From NCBI GenBank assembly GCA_031292915.1, contig JAUMSH010000078.1, positions 1 to 18,499 on the forward strand: a DNA stretch of 18,499 nt, read 5' to 3'. Below, one piece after another: positions 6,078-15,385 of the stretch. Below the pieces are notes generated by a model. It made no database searches and was not told where the DNA came from. It was given only the letters and a program-made list of their open reading frames with translations. Within the stretch, counting starts at the first letter, position 1. Every line of letters starts with the position of its first letter. Origin of the DNA: Collinsella sp. (GTDB lineage Bacteria > Actinomycetota > Coriobacteriia > Coriobacteriales > Coriobacteriaceae). Made by a program: the position numbers and the translations under genes.

Positions 6078-7361
6078 TTAGTAGATGACGGGATCGGGGA
6101 CGGTAGCATGCTCGACATGCGCGCCGAGCGCCTGCAGCTTTTCGACAAACTGCTCGTAGCCGCGCTTGATGTGATGGATGGCCGAAACCTCGGTCGTCCC
6201 GTCGGCGATCAAGCCCGCTACGACGAGGGCCGCTCCGCCACGCAGATCGGGCGAGGTAACCTGTGCACCCGAGAAGCCCTTGACGCCATGAATCATGGCA
6301 TGATGGCTCTCGATACGAATGTCGGCACCCATGCGCACCAGCTCAGAGGCAAACATAAAGCGATTCTCGAAGATATTTTCGGTAATAACGGAACTGCCGT
6401 CGGCAAGGGCGGAGAGCACCATAATCTGCGCCTGCATGTCGGTCGGGAAACCGGGGAACGGAAGCGTCTGGATGTCGACCGGCTTGATACGCTCGGCACG
6501 GTTCACATGGACGCCATCTTCGACGCGCTCGCAGTCGATACCCATGAGCTCCATCTTCTTGAGCACCATGCCCAAGTGAATGGGGCAAAAACCCGTGACG
6601 TCGACACCGCGATCGTCGGCCATCAACGCACCGGCAACGATAAAGGTACCGGCCTCGATGCGGTCGCCCACCACGCGATGGGTAACGGGATGGAGCTCTT
6701 CCACGCCTTCGATAGTCACGACGGGCGTACCGGCGCCAACAATCTTGGCGCCCATCTCGTTGAGCATGTTAGCGAGATCGACGATCTCGGGCTCGCGGGC
6801 GGCATTATCGATAACCGTGGTGCCCTGTGCGCGCACAGAGGCCATGATGAGGTTCTCGGTCGCACCGACGCTGGCGAACTCGAGCGTGACGGTGGTACCG
6901 CGCAGACCTTGGGGCGCATTAGCGTTGATGTAACCGTGGGCGGTATCGAACTCAACGCCCAGGGCCTCAAGACCAAGAATGTGCATATCGATCTTGCGAG
7001 CACCCAGGTTGCAGCCGCCCGGCATGGCAATTTTGGCGCGATGGAAGCGGCCCAGCAGGGGTCCCATGACGGCGGTGGAAGCGCGCATCTTGGCAACGAG
7101 CTCGTAGGGGGCCTCCCATGAATCGACCTGAGAGGTATCAATCTCGAGCGTGTGTTCGTCGAGAACATCGATCGTAGCGCCCATGCCTTTGAGCACCTTG
7201 CCCATCACGTGGACATCGGAAATATCGGGCACGTTCTGCAGCGTCGTCTTGCCCGGCGCCAGAAGCGTTGCCGCCATGAGTTTGAGCGCGGAGTTCTTGG
7301 CGCCCGAAACGGGCACGGAGCCTCCGATGGCGTGGCCACCCTCAACGCGGATAATATCCAA
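6078..7361 (-). CDS. murA: UDP-N-acetylglucosamine 1-carboxyvinyltransferase (MurA)
   Basis: Catalyses the first committed step of peptidoglycan synthesis, adding enolpyruvate from PEP to UDP-GlcNAc in the cytosol. The 427-residue product matches the family length. Key residues are present: Lys22 in SGAKN, the catalytic Cys117 in PGGCNLGARKID (the cysteine alkylated by fosfomycin, so the enzyme should be sensitive in principle), Asp308 in FPGFPTDMQ, and Arg374 in PDLRGGAAL. The start codon is TTG at 7361, with AAAGGG six bases upstream; no better in-frame start exists. A strong terminator hairpin with T run for the upstream ATP synthase operon ends about ten bases before the start, so the ribosome site abuts it. 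The LCP gene follows after 12 bases. Confidence 0.96.
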   Translation of the reverse strand: MDIIRVEGGHAIGGSVPVSGAKNSALKLMAATLLAPGKTTLQNVPDISDVHVMGKVLKGMGATIDVLDEHTLEIDTSQVDSWEAPYELVAKMRASTAVMGPLLGRFHRAKIAMPGGCNLGARKIDMHILGLEALGVEFDTAHGYINANAPQGLRGTTVTLEFASVGATENLIMASVRAQGTTVIDNAAREPEIVDLANMLNEMGAKIVGAGTPVVTIEGVEELHPVTHRVVGDRIEAGTFIVAGALMADDRGVDVTGFCPIHLGMVLKKMELMGIDCERVEDGVHVNRAERIKPVDIQTLPFPGFPTDMQAQIMVLSALADGSSVITENIFENRFMFASELVRMGADIRIESHHAMIHGVKGFSGAQVTSPDLRGGAALVVAGLIADGTTEVSAIHHIKRGYEQFVEKLQALGAHVEHATVPDPVIY

Positions 7362-7370
7362 GGTCTACCC

Positions 7371-7413
7371 TTTCAAAAAGCATGCCCGGGGTGGCTGGGC
7401 CATCCCGGGCATG
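7371..7413 (-). terminator. Intrinsic terminator between atpC and murA
   Basis: On the minus strand a 15-bp stem with one G-U pair (7413-7399 with 7395-7381, 3-base loop) built on CATGCCCGGG/CCCGGGCATG is followed by CTTTTTG. It starts 37 bases after the atpC stop codon. The T run is immediately followed by the GAAAGGG ribosome site of murA. A smaller GTTCG/CGAAC hairpin lies at 7418-7435. Confidence 0.85.
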
Positions 7414-7449
7414 ATGTGTTCGCAAATGGTCGAACGCTAAATCGTTTGA

Positions 7450-7842
7450 CTATTGGGCAAGCTTGAGCTTACACCATGCGATTTCATTATAGAGGTAGGC
7501 GCGGCGTGCATCATCCTCCGACAAATTACCCAGCTTCTCTTCAAAACCTTGAATATCAGCTTTAAGCTTGTCGGCATCGACGGTCGCCAAATCGCAAGCG
7601 CGCTCGGCGAGAACGGTCACGACATCGTCCGCAACCTGGGCATAGCCGCCGGCCACGGCAAACGTGTGGTCGACAGTGCCCATGGCCTTATCGGAAACGC
7701 GAACGTAACCGCGGTCGATCGTGCAGATCTCGCTGGAGTGAGCGGGCAGGACGCCAAACTCGCCATCCGTGGACGGAATCGACACAAACGCAGCGTCGCC
7801 CTCATAGGCGCAGCTCACGGGGCACACGATGCGGATACGCAT
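7450..7842 (-). CDS. atpC: F1F0 ATP synthase subunit epsilon
   Basis: The epsilon subunit sits on the central stalk with gamma and regulates F1 hydrolysis. The 130-residue product has the N-terminal beta-sandwich (about 1-85, with the family motif DGEFGVLPAHS near 26-36) and a C-terminal helical hairpin (about 88-130) that can move between inhibitory and relaxed states. It is the last gene of the operon. Its ATG follows the atpD stop codon by three bases, with the ribosome site (GGGGGAG) lying inside the end of atpD, which implies translational coupling. The terminator at 7371-7413 follows. Confidence 0.95.
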   Translation of the reverse strand: MRIRIVCPVSCAYEGDAAFVSIPSTDGEFGVLPAHSSEICTIDRGYVRVSDKAMGTVDHTFAVAGGYAQVADDVVTVLAERACDLATVDADKLKADIQGFEEKLGNLSEDDARRAYLYNEIAWCKLKLAQ

Positions 7843-7845
7843 AAC

Positions 7846-9299
<1,454 letters not shown>

Positions 9300-9300
<1 letters not shown>

Positions 9301-10208
9301 TACTGTTCCTCCAATGCTGAGGCTCCGCCGACGATCTCGTTAATCTCGGTCGTGATCGAAGCCTGGCGCACGCGACTATACGTGCGGGTAAGGGTCGAGA
9401 TGATCGCGGTGGCGTTTTCCGTCGCGGAGTGCATGGCCTTGCGGCGTGCACCCTGCTCGGCAGCCGCCGAATCGATCAGGGCCTGGTAGATGACCGTCAG
9501 GATATAAGACGGCACAAGCTTGCCGAGAACATGCTCGGGAGAGGGCACGAACTCGAACGTGGACGAGATGCGCTTAGGGGCGTCGGTCTCGTTCTTACGC
9601 GGACCGTGGGCCATAGCGATCATCTCGGGGTCGAGCGGCAACAGATGCTCGACGCGAAGCTCCTGATCCACGCGGTTCTTGGCGTGGTGGTAGACAAGCT
9701 CGACACGGTCAAGCTCACCGGCACGATACGCATCGCAGATATGAGAGGAGATCATGCGGGCCTGATTGAAATCGGGCTCAGAGGAGTTGCCCTCAAAGTG
9801 CATGACAACGTTTGCGCGGTCACGGAAATACGTGGCCGGCTTACGCCCGCACGCGATGATCTCGCATTCGATGCCGTCGTTCGCCCAAGAAGCGGCGAGC
9901 TTTTCGGCCGTGCGCTCCACCGTCGTATTGAAACCGCCGGCAAGGCCGCGGTCCGAGGCAATAACGACAATCAGGCCATGCTTGACGCTCTCATGCTTCT
10001 GCAGCATGGGATCGGTGCCCGAACAGGAGGCGTCGCCGGCGACCGTCAACATGACGTCGGTCAGCGCCTCCTTATAGGGCTCGGCCTGCTTGGAGCGATC
10101 GAGGGCACGACGAATCTTGGCCGTAGAGACCATCTCCATCGTGCGCGTGATCTGCTTGGTCGTGGTAACCGAGGAGATTCGCTTCTTAATGTCGCGAAGG
10201 TTGGCCAT
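9300..10208 (-). CDS. atpG: F1F0 ATP synthase subunit gamma
   Basis: The central rotor shaft of F1. The 302-residue product shows the conserved N-terminal helix (NLRDIKKRISSVTTTKQITRTMEMVSTAKIRR region, 3-33) and C-terminal helix (near 255-302, SATENATAIISTL..RQASITTEINEIVGGASAL) that form the coiled coil inside the alpha-beta ring, with a Rossmann-like middle part (IVVIASDRGLAGGFNT near 80-95). It starts five bases after the atpA stop codon, with GAGGAG about eleven bases upstream inside atpA, and its own stop overlaps atpD by one base. Confidence 0.97.
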
Positions 10209-10213
10209 GGGGC

Positions 10214-11812
10214 TTAGTTCTCCTCTGATCCAGAAACATCCGAATGGTGCTTGGCCATGAACTGCTGCTTGAAGTCGCCGATGACGCGCAAGAGCTCAGC
10301 CTTGGTGTCATCATCGATCTTCTTGGCGCGAACCTTGTCGAGCAGCGAACCAAAGCCATTGTCCATGTACTCGATGAGCTCGGCACGGAAGGGCAGCACG
10401 TCGGCGATCTCCAGGTCATCCAGGAAGCCCTCGTTGCCAGCGAACAGCGTAACGATCTGCTCGCCAACCTCAAACGGCTTGTAACGCGGCTGCTTCAGGA
10501 GCTCGGTCATGCGAGCACCGTGGGTCAGCTGCTTCTGAGTAGCCTCGTCGAGGTCGGAGCCGAACTGCGTAAAGCCAGCGAGCTCCTGATAGGAAGCGAG
10601 GTCCAGACGGAGGTTGCCGGCGACCTGCTTCATGGCCTTGGTCTGCGCATCGCCACCGACGCGGGACACGGAGATACCCACGTCGACTGCCGGGCGCTGA
10701 CCCTGGAAGAAGAGCTCGGACTGCAGGTAGATCTGACCATCGGTAATGGAAATGACGTTGGTCGGAATGTAGGCCGAGACGTCGCCGTCCTGGGTCTCGA
10801 TGATCGGCAGTGCCGTCATGGAGCCGTAACCGTTCTTCTTGGACATCTTGACGGCACGCTCGAGCAGACGAGAGTGCAGGTAGAAGATGTCGCCAGGATA
10901 GGCCTCGCGTCCGGGCGGACGATGCAGCGTCAGCGACATCTGACGGTAGGCCACAGCCTGCTTGGACAGGTCATCGTAGATGACGAGCACGTGGCCGCCG
11001 GGGTTGGTCTCGCTGGCGGGCTTGCCGTCCTCGCCGTTGTACATAAAGAACTCGCCAATAGCGGCACCGGCCATAGGCGCGATGTACTGCATAGGGGCGG
11101 AATCGGCAGCGGTGGCCGAAACGATGATGGTGTAGTCGAGCGCACCGTGCTGAGCGAGGGTCTCGCGGATGTTGGCAACCGTGGAGGCCTTCTGGCCGAT
11201 GGCGACATAGATGCAGACCATGCCCTTGCCGCGCTGGTTGAGGATAGCGTCGATGGCGATGGCGGTCTTACCGGTCTTACGGTCACCGATGATGAGCTCA
11301 CGCTGACCGCGGCCAATAGGCACCATGGAGTCGATAGCGAGCAGACCGGTCTGAACCGGCTCGCACACCGGGGTACGATCGATGACGCCGGGAGCCTTGA
11401 ACTCGATGGGGCGACGGTGCGTAGCGACGATGTCGCCCAGGCCGTCGATGGGCTGGCCGAGCGGATTGACGACGCGGCCGAGCATGGCACGGCTCACGGG
11501 GATATCCATAACGCGGCCAGTGGTGCGGCACTCGTCGCCTTCCTTGATGGAGTCGACAGCACCGAACAGAACGGCGCCGACCTCGTCACGGTCAAGGTTC
11601 TGGGCAAGGCCGAAGACGGTCTCACCGGTATCGGAGCTCTTGAACTCCAGAAGCTCGCCTGCCATGGCGCTCTTGAGGCCGGAGACGCGCGCGATGCCGT
11701 CGCCTACCTCATCGACCGTTGAAACCTCATGCGTATCGACCGTCGCGGAGAGGCTCGTGAGCTGCTCCTGCAGTTTCTTGGCGATATCCTGGGCATTGAG
11801 GGTTTCGGACAT
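10214..11812 (-). CDS. atpA: F1F0 ATP synthase subunit alpha
   Basis: The non-catalytic nucleotide-binding subunit of F1. The 532-residue product carries the P-loop GDRKTGKT (176-183), the arginine finger Arg384 in SVSRVGG that completes the beta catalytic site, and the conserved YDDLSKQAVAYRQMSL (279-294). The ATG overlaps the atpH stop codon (TAATG), with GGAGGTG seven bases upstream. The C-terminal tail after about 515 (HHSDVSGSEEN) is polar and probably disordered. Length is slightly above the E. coli protein (513), mainly from the two ends. Confidence 0.98.
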   Translation of the reverse strand: MSETLNAQDIAKKLQEQLTSLSATVDTHEVSTVDEVGDGIARVSGLKSAMAGELLEFKSSDTGETVFGLAQNLDRDEVGAVLFGAVDSIKEGDECRTTGRVMDIPVSRAMLGRVVNPLGQPIDGLGDIVATHRRPIEFKAPGVIDRTPVCEPVQTGLLAIDSMVPIGRGQRELIIGDRKTGKTAIAIDAILNQRGKGMVCIYVAIGQKASTVANIRETLAQHGALDYTIIVSATAADSAPMQYIAPMAGAAIGEFFMYNGEDGKPASETNPGGHVLVIYDDLSKQAVAYRQMSLTLHRPPGREAYPGDIFYLHSRLLERAVKMSKKNGYGSMTALPIIETQDGDVSAYIPTNVISITDGQIYLQSELFFQGQRPAVDVGISVSRVGGDAQTKAMKQVAGNLRLDLASYQELAGFTQFGSDLDEATQKQLTHGARMTELLKQPRYKPFEVGEQIVTLFAGNEGFLDDLEIADVLPFRAELIEYMDNGFGSLLDKVRAKKIDDDTKAELLRVIGDFKQQFMAKHHSDVSGSEEN

Positions 11813-12288
11813 TAGGCTTCACCTCCGTACGAATTAGCAGAGTTTGCGAGGGTCTCCTGCGCGATGCGCAGCTGCGTCTTGACGGAAATGTCACGACGCT
11901 CGCCGCGGGCCTCGAGCACCAGGCCGCCCACGATAGACGGGTCGACCTGCTCGATAAGGAATACCTTGCGGCCGAAGTCCTGCTCGCATTTCTTAGTGAT
12001 GGTTTGACGCAGCTCGTCGTCGAGCGGGATCGCCGTGGTGACGGTCACGCCCACTACATCCTCGTCTTCCTCGGCAACATACTTAAAGGCAGCTGCCACC
12101 TTGGGAAGAAGGTCGAGCTGGTCGCGCTTGGACATGGTGTCGAGCACGGCGATGATCTCGGGGCTGGCAGAAGCCAGGCGCTCGATCATCTCGAGGTCCT
12201 CAAACACATGGTCCTCGGCCTTAGCGGCTTCCAGAAGGGAGCGCGCGTAGGTCTCGAGCACCTTGTCCTGATAGCGGCTAGTCGGCAT
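11812..12288 (-). CDS. atpH: F1F0 ATP synthase subunit delta
   Basis: The delta (OSCP-like) subunit joins the top of F1 to the b-subunit peripheral stalk. The 158-residue product is somewhat shorter than the E. coli protein (177). It has the helical N-terminal domain (about 6-105) and the C-terminal segment DPSIVGGLVLEARGERRDISVKTQLRIA (115-142), which is the family signature. The start overlaps the end of atpF by 11 bases, with an AGG eight bases upstream, which implies coupled translation with subunit b. Confidence 0.93.
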   Translation of the reverse strand: MPTSRYQDKVLETYARSLLEAAKAEDHVFEDLEMIERLASASPEIIAVLDTMSKRDQLDLLPKVAAAFKYVAEEDEDVVGVTVTTAIPLDDELRQTITKKCEQDFGRKVFLIEQVDPSIVGGLVLEARGERRDISVKTQLRIAQETLANSANSYGGEA

Positions 12289-12880
12289 TCAGGCTACCTG
12301 CTTCCTGGATGTAGCGCTCGATGAGCTTCTTCTGCTCGGCATCGTCCTCGAGTGCCTCGCCCACGATCTTGGTGGCGACGGCAACGGACAGGTCGGCGAT
12401 GGAGCTCGCGGCACCGGCGTAAATGGACTTGCGCTCGTCCTCGACGGTCGTATGGGCCTTGGCGATGATCTCCTCGGCCTCCTTGTGAGCAGCCTCGATG
12501 ATACGGGCGCGCTCGGACTCGGCGTCCTTACGGGCCTCGAGAACGATGTCGGCAGCCTGACGACGGGCGTCGGTGACGATCGAGTCGGACTCAGCGCGCT
12601 TGGCGATAGCATCCTGCTTGGTCTTCTCGGCCTCGTCGAGGCTCTCCTCGATCTTCTTGCCGCGCTCCTCCATGGTTTTCATGATGCCCGGCAGGGCGAC
12701 CTTGGCCAGCACGATCCAGATGATCAGGAAGGCGATAAGCGCCGGGATGAACTCCGCCATCTTAGGGATGAGGATGTCCGCACCGGCAGCGCCGTCCTCG
12801 GCGAACGCGGAAACCGGCATAAGCAGCGCGGCCGCGGACGCGGAGAGTGCGATCGCGCTCTTCTGGGATGAAAGATTCAT
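12278..12880 (-). CDS. atpF: F1F0 ATP synthase subunit b with signal-peptide-like N-terminus
   Basis: Subunit b forms the peripheral stalk: one membrane helix plus a long cytoplasmic coiled coil reaching delta. The 200-residue product has a membrane helix at about 43-63 (EFIPALIAFLIIWIVLAKVAL) and a charged heptad-rich helix from about 64 to 185. Unusually, the first 27 residues look like a cleavable signal peptide: Lys7, a hydrophobic Ala/Leu stretch, then AFA before Glu28. Cleavage there would leave an N-out membrane helix, which agrees with the known topology of b. The ATG has GGAG eight bases upstream and follows the atpE stop codon by 15 bases. Confidence 0.95.
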   Translation of the reverse strand: MNLSSQKSAIALSASAAALLMPVSAFAEDGAAGADILIPKMAEFIPALIAFLIIWIVLAKVALPGIMKTMEERGKKIEESLDEAEKTKQDAIAKRAESDSIVTDARRQAADIVLEARKDAESERARIIEAAHKEAEEIIAKAHTTVEDERKSIYAGAASSIADLSVAVATKIVGEALEDDAEQKKLIERYIQEAGSLNAD

Positions 12881-12895
12881 ACTTGACGCTCCGTG

Positions 12896-13090
12896 CTATT
12901 TAACGATCAGCGCGACAACGAAGCCGATCAGAGCCAGAGCCTCGCCGAAGGCGGAGCCCATGATGAAGACGGTGAACACGCGGCCCTGGACCTCAGGCTG
13001 ACGGGCCATAGCACCCGTAGCACCCAGAGCAGACAGGCCGATAGCAAGACCAGCGCCGATAACACCGAGACCGTAACCGATAACTCCCAC
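12896..13090 (-). CDS. atpE: F1F0 ATP synthase subunit c
   Basis: The c subunit forms the membrane rotor ring. The 64-residue hairpin has two membrane helices (about 3-28 and 38-63) joined by the conserved polar loop ARQPE (29-33). The ion-carrying carboxylate is Glu50 in FGEALAL, exactly 20 residues after the loop arginine, as in E. coli (Arg41/Asp61). The Gln of Na+-type rings is replaced by Ile17 and no Ser/Thr follows the Glu, so proton coupling is inferred. The GTG start at 13090 has AAAGGAGG four bases upstream. An in-frame TAA eight codons upstream with no other start in between means the short length is real. Confidence 0.95.
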   Translation of the reverse strand: MGVIGYGLGVIGAGLAIGLSALGATGAMARQPEVQGRVFTVFIMGSAFGEALALIGFVVALIVK

Positions 13091-13214
13091 GATTCCTCCT
13101 TTGTCGTGCGTGTCTTATTTCACGCAGGATAACCTTTTTATAACTGCCGGGCTCCATGGGTACGGGCACCGGCGGTTTAACGAATTGCCTTACCTTTAAG
13201 GCGCGAACGGAAGA
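13091..13214 (-). promoter_or_regulatory. Structured atpB-atpE intercistronic region
   Basis: This is the longest gap inside the ATP synthase operon. On the minus strand it holds a perfect GCCTTA-AAGG-TAAGGC hairpin (13202-13187), a GCGTG/CACGC hairpin (13125-13108) and then the strongest ribosome site of the operon (AAAGGAGG) for atpE. A structured, efficient initiation region fits the need for many c subunits per complex; in E. coli an upstream atpE enhancer plays this role. The functional reading is inference. Confidence 0.4.
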
Positions 13215-14018
13215 TTACTCCTCCTCCGCGACCTCCTCTGCCTCGGAGACATACACGGCGGTAAGGACCGTGAAGACGTAAGCCTGGATGGCGCCGACCA
13301 CAAGCTCGATCGCATAGATCAGGATGAGGATGGCTAGCCAGGCCAGCGAAGGCAGGGCGCCGACGGCGTGGGCCGCGGAAACCTGCTGAAGCAGCGGCTG
13401 CATGAACATGCTCGCCATGATGGCGAACGAGCCCATGACCACGTGTCCTGCGAACATGTTGCAGAACAGACGGACGGCGAGCGTGATGAGGCGCAGGAAG
13501 GTCGAGAAAAGCTCGACGACCCACACGAGCACGTTCATCGGGAAGCTCACGCCCTGCGGGGCGAGGCTCTTGATGTAGCCGATCACGCCGTGAGCCTTGC
13601 ATCCGTAGTAGATGAAGTACACGAAGGCGAAAATGGCGAGTGCGGCGGTGGAGCCGATTGCGCCGGTGCCGGGCTTCATTCCCGGGATCAGGCCGATCAT
13701 GTTATTGATCAGGATGAACAGGAAAAGCGAGCACAGGAACGGGAAGTGCTTCTTCCAGTTCTCACCCACGACACCCTTGCCGATATCGTTCTCGACGTAC
13801 TCGATGATGTACTCGAAACCGTTGACGAAGAAGCCCTTGGGAACCAGGGTCTGCTTCTTCTTGAACACGGCCAGGACGATCAGGAGCACGATCGTGGAGA
13901 CGATCAGCCAAAACGAGTACTGCGTGATGCCGCAGCTCAGATCGCCCACGACAGGGGTGGAGCTGAACTCGCTGACCAGATGATTAATCTCATCAGGCAG
14001 CTTTTCAAAAATTTCCAC
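13215..14018 (-). CDS. atpB: F1F0 ATP synthase subunit a
   Basis: Subunit a forms the proton half-channels against the c ring. The 267-residue product has about five or six membrane segments. The essential arginine is Arg183 in LITLAVRLFCNMFAGH (the E. coli Arg210 position), and the last helix carries ELVVGAIQAYVFTVLTAVYV (238-257), also typical. It ends in a run of glutamates (EEVAEEE). The start is GTG at 14018 with GAAAGG about six bases upstream, three bases after the stop of the upstream atpI-like gene. Confidence 0.96.
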   Translation of the reverse strand: MEIFEKLPDEINHLVSEFSSTPVVGDLSCGITQYSFWLIVSTIVLLIVLAVFKKKQTLVPKGFFVNGFEYIIEYVENDIGKGVVGENWKKHFPFLCSLFLFILINNMIGLIPGMKPGTGAIGSTAALAIFAFVYFIYYGCKAHGVIGYIKSLAPQGVSFPMNVLVWVVELFSTFLRLITLAVRLFCNMFAGHVVMGSFAIMASMFMQPLLQQVSAAHAVGALPSLAWLAILILIYAIELVVGAIQAYVFTVLTAVYVSEAEEVAEEE

Positions 14019-14021
14019 GAC

Positions 14022-14333
14022 TTACCTTTCGACCTCATGAGGATCTCGCAGCGCCTTGGCGACGCGAACCGCGCAGGCGGCCATAAAGGCCACGAAGCCG
14101 ATCGCCTCGCCCAGGAGGAACATGCGAAATGCCTCTCCGAACAACACAAACACAACCAAGGTAAAGACAAGCAACGCGATTGCCGAGACCGCGAGACTCA
14201 CCATACCCTTGAGCATGTCCGCATTCTGCTTATCGTCAAGAACCGGCTTGAGCGTAAAGACAAAGGGAAGGAAGGCAATCGCGCCCGCGATGGCACCTGC
14301 AACGATAGCGAGCAGATCGGCTATCTGAAACAC
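14022..14333 (-). CDS. Small membrane protein at the atpI position (AtpI-like)
   Basis: The first gene of the ATP synthase operon encodes a 103-residue protein with three predicted membrane segments (about 6-28, 44-65, 71-92) and a charged C-terminus. AtpI-type proteins help assemble the c ring, and the position before atpB is the main support here; the sequence itself shows no decisive AtpI motif. The frame is open to 14408, but GTG 14333 with GAGG six bases upstream is the best start; a GTG 15 bases farther up lies only two bases from its AAGGA and is less likely. The stop codon lies three bases before atpB. Confidence 0.7.
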   Translation of the reverse strand: MFQIADLLAIVAGAIAGAIAFLPFVFTLKPVLDDKQNADMLKGMVSLAVSAIALLVFTLVVFVLFGEAFRMFLLGEAIGFVAFMAACAVRVAKALRDPHEVER

Positions 14334-14394
14334 TGGCGTCCTCACTTTCCTTTTTAACGCCTTACAGAACAGTTCCCGCCAAACATTGGTGACT

Positions 14395-14422
14395 ATTGTA
14401 CGAGCCAATCGCTAAAGTACAA
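14395..14422 (-). promoter_or_regulatory. Candidate promoter of the ATP synthase operon
   Basis: On the minus strand TTGTAC (14422-14417), a 16-base spacer and TACAAT (14400-14395) form a plausible sigma-70-type promoter. The predicted start near 14388 gives a leader of about 55 bases to the GTG at 14333. Confidence 0.55.
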
Positions 14423-14439
14423 CCGAAAAAGCATCGGTT
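14421..14439. promoter_or_regulatory. Inverted repeat overlapping the -35 of the atp promoter
   Basis: AACCGA-N7-TCGGTT is a perfect 6-bp inverted repeat that overlaps the end of the candidate -35 by two bases. It could be an operator or just a small hairpin. A second nested palindrome farther upstream (ACGTTTT at 14494-14500 with AAAACGT at 14519-14525, enclosing CCCTGCAGGG) shows that the region is rich in dyad symmetry. Confidence 0.35.
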
Positions 14440-14537
14440 AATACGCACCTGTTCGTTTTCTTAAGACCTTCTTTATGCCGCAGGTACGGTAATACGTTTT
14501 TCTCGAACCCTGCAGGGCAAAACGTCCGTTAACAGGA

Positions 14538-14572
14538 GTGCGCGTGGTCGTCTTTTGCTCGCCCGCGCGCAC
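14538..14572 (-). terminator. GC-rich hairpin downstream of upp (possible terminator without U-tract)
   Basis: GTGCGCGTGG (14538-14547) pairs with CCGCGCGCAC (14563-14572) with one G-U pair and a 15-base loop. It starts about 43 bases after the upp stop codon on the minus strand. No T run follows, so it is only a candidate transcript end. Confidence 0.35.
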
Positions 14573-14614
14573 CATTTCTTCGTATTTTCGACGTTAGCCG
14601 GTATGGCCCAGAGA

Positions 14615-15262
14615 TTACAGCGTGCCGTAGATGCGGTCGCCGGCGTCGCCCAGGCCGGGAACGATGTAGGCAGCTTCGTTGAGATGGTCGTCGATGGCGC
14701 AGGTATAGATATGCACATCGGGGTCCTTCTCAGTCAGCGACTTGAGGCCCTCGGGGGCCGCGACGATGCACAGCATGCGGATGTCCTTGACACCGCGCTC
14801 GCGCAGGTAGCTGATGGCCATCTCGGCCGAACCGCCCGTGGCGAGCATGGGGTCGACGACCAGGCAGATGCGCTGGTCGATATCCTTGGGCATCTTGCAG
14901 TAATACTCATGCGGCTCGTGGGTAACCTCGTCGCGCTCCATACCGATGTGGCCCACGCGAGCGGAGGGTACCAAGTCGAGGATGCCATCGACCATGCCAA
15001 GGCCTGCACGCAGAATGGGAACGATGGCGAGCTTTTTGCCGGCGAGCTGCTTAAACGTTGCGGTGGTGATGGGGGTCTCGACTTCGACGTCTTCCATGGG
15101 CAGGTCGCGCATGGCCTCGTAGCCGTCAAAAAGTGCGAGTTCGCGCACGAGCTGGCGGAACTGGTTGGTGCCGGTGTTTTTGTCGCGCAGAATCGACAGC
15201 TTATGCTGGACGAGCGGGTGATCGACAAGGGTCACACGGGACGTATCGTAGGTGACGGTCAT
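14615..15262 (-). CDS. upp: Uracil phosphoribosyltransferase
   Basis: Converts uracil and PRPP to UMP in pyrimidine salvage. The 215-residue product is close to the family norm (about 208). The PRPP-binding loop VVDPMLATGGSA (135-146) and the PILRAGLGM motif (82-90) are diagnostic, and the C-terminus GLGDAGDRIYGTL (203-215) holds the uracil-binding segment. The frame opens farther upstream, but ATG 15262 matches the family start and has AAAGGGG about ten bases upstream. It lies 123 bases downstream of glpK in the same direction, with a GCCTTG-CTGG-CAAGGC hairpin at 15298-15313 between them, and could have its own promoter. Confidence 0.96.
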   Translation of the reverse strand: MTVTYDTSRVTLVDHPLVQHKLSILRDKNTGTNQFRQLVRELALFDGYEAMRDLPMEDVEVETPITTATFKQLAGKKLAIVPILRAGLGMVDGILDLVPSARVGHIGMERDEVTHEPHEYYCKMPKDIDQRICLVVDPMLATGGSAEMAISYLRERGVKDIRMLCIVAAPEGLKSLTEKDPDVHIYTCAIDDHLNEAAYIVPGLGDAGDRIYGTL

Positions 15263-15385
15263 GGGTTGATTGCCCCTTTCGTTGCGGCCGGAAGATGGCC
15301 TTGCTGGCAAGGCGCATGGCGATGTTGTTGCCGCGCGCCGTGCATTAGTTTAGCGGTTTGTTGTATCGAGCAGCCCATCGCAGCC

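Noticed and set aside
12896..13090. Na+-coupled c ring
   Set aside because: The Gln of Na+ rings is Ile here and no Ser/Thr follows Glu50, so a proton ring is more likely.
13177..13602. A 141-codon minus-strand frame overlapping atpB
   Set aside because: It is an alternative frame of atpB, rich in Arg, Ala, Pro and His, with no ribosome site or domain.
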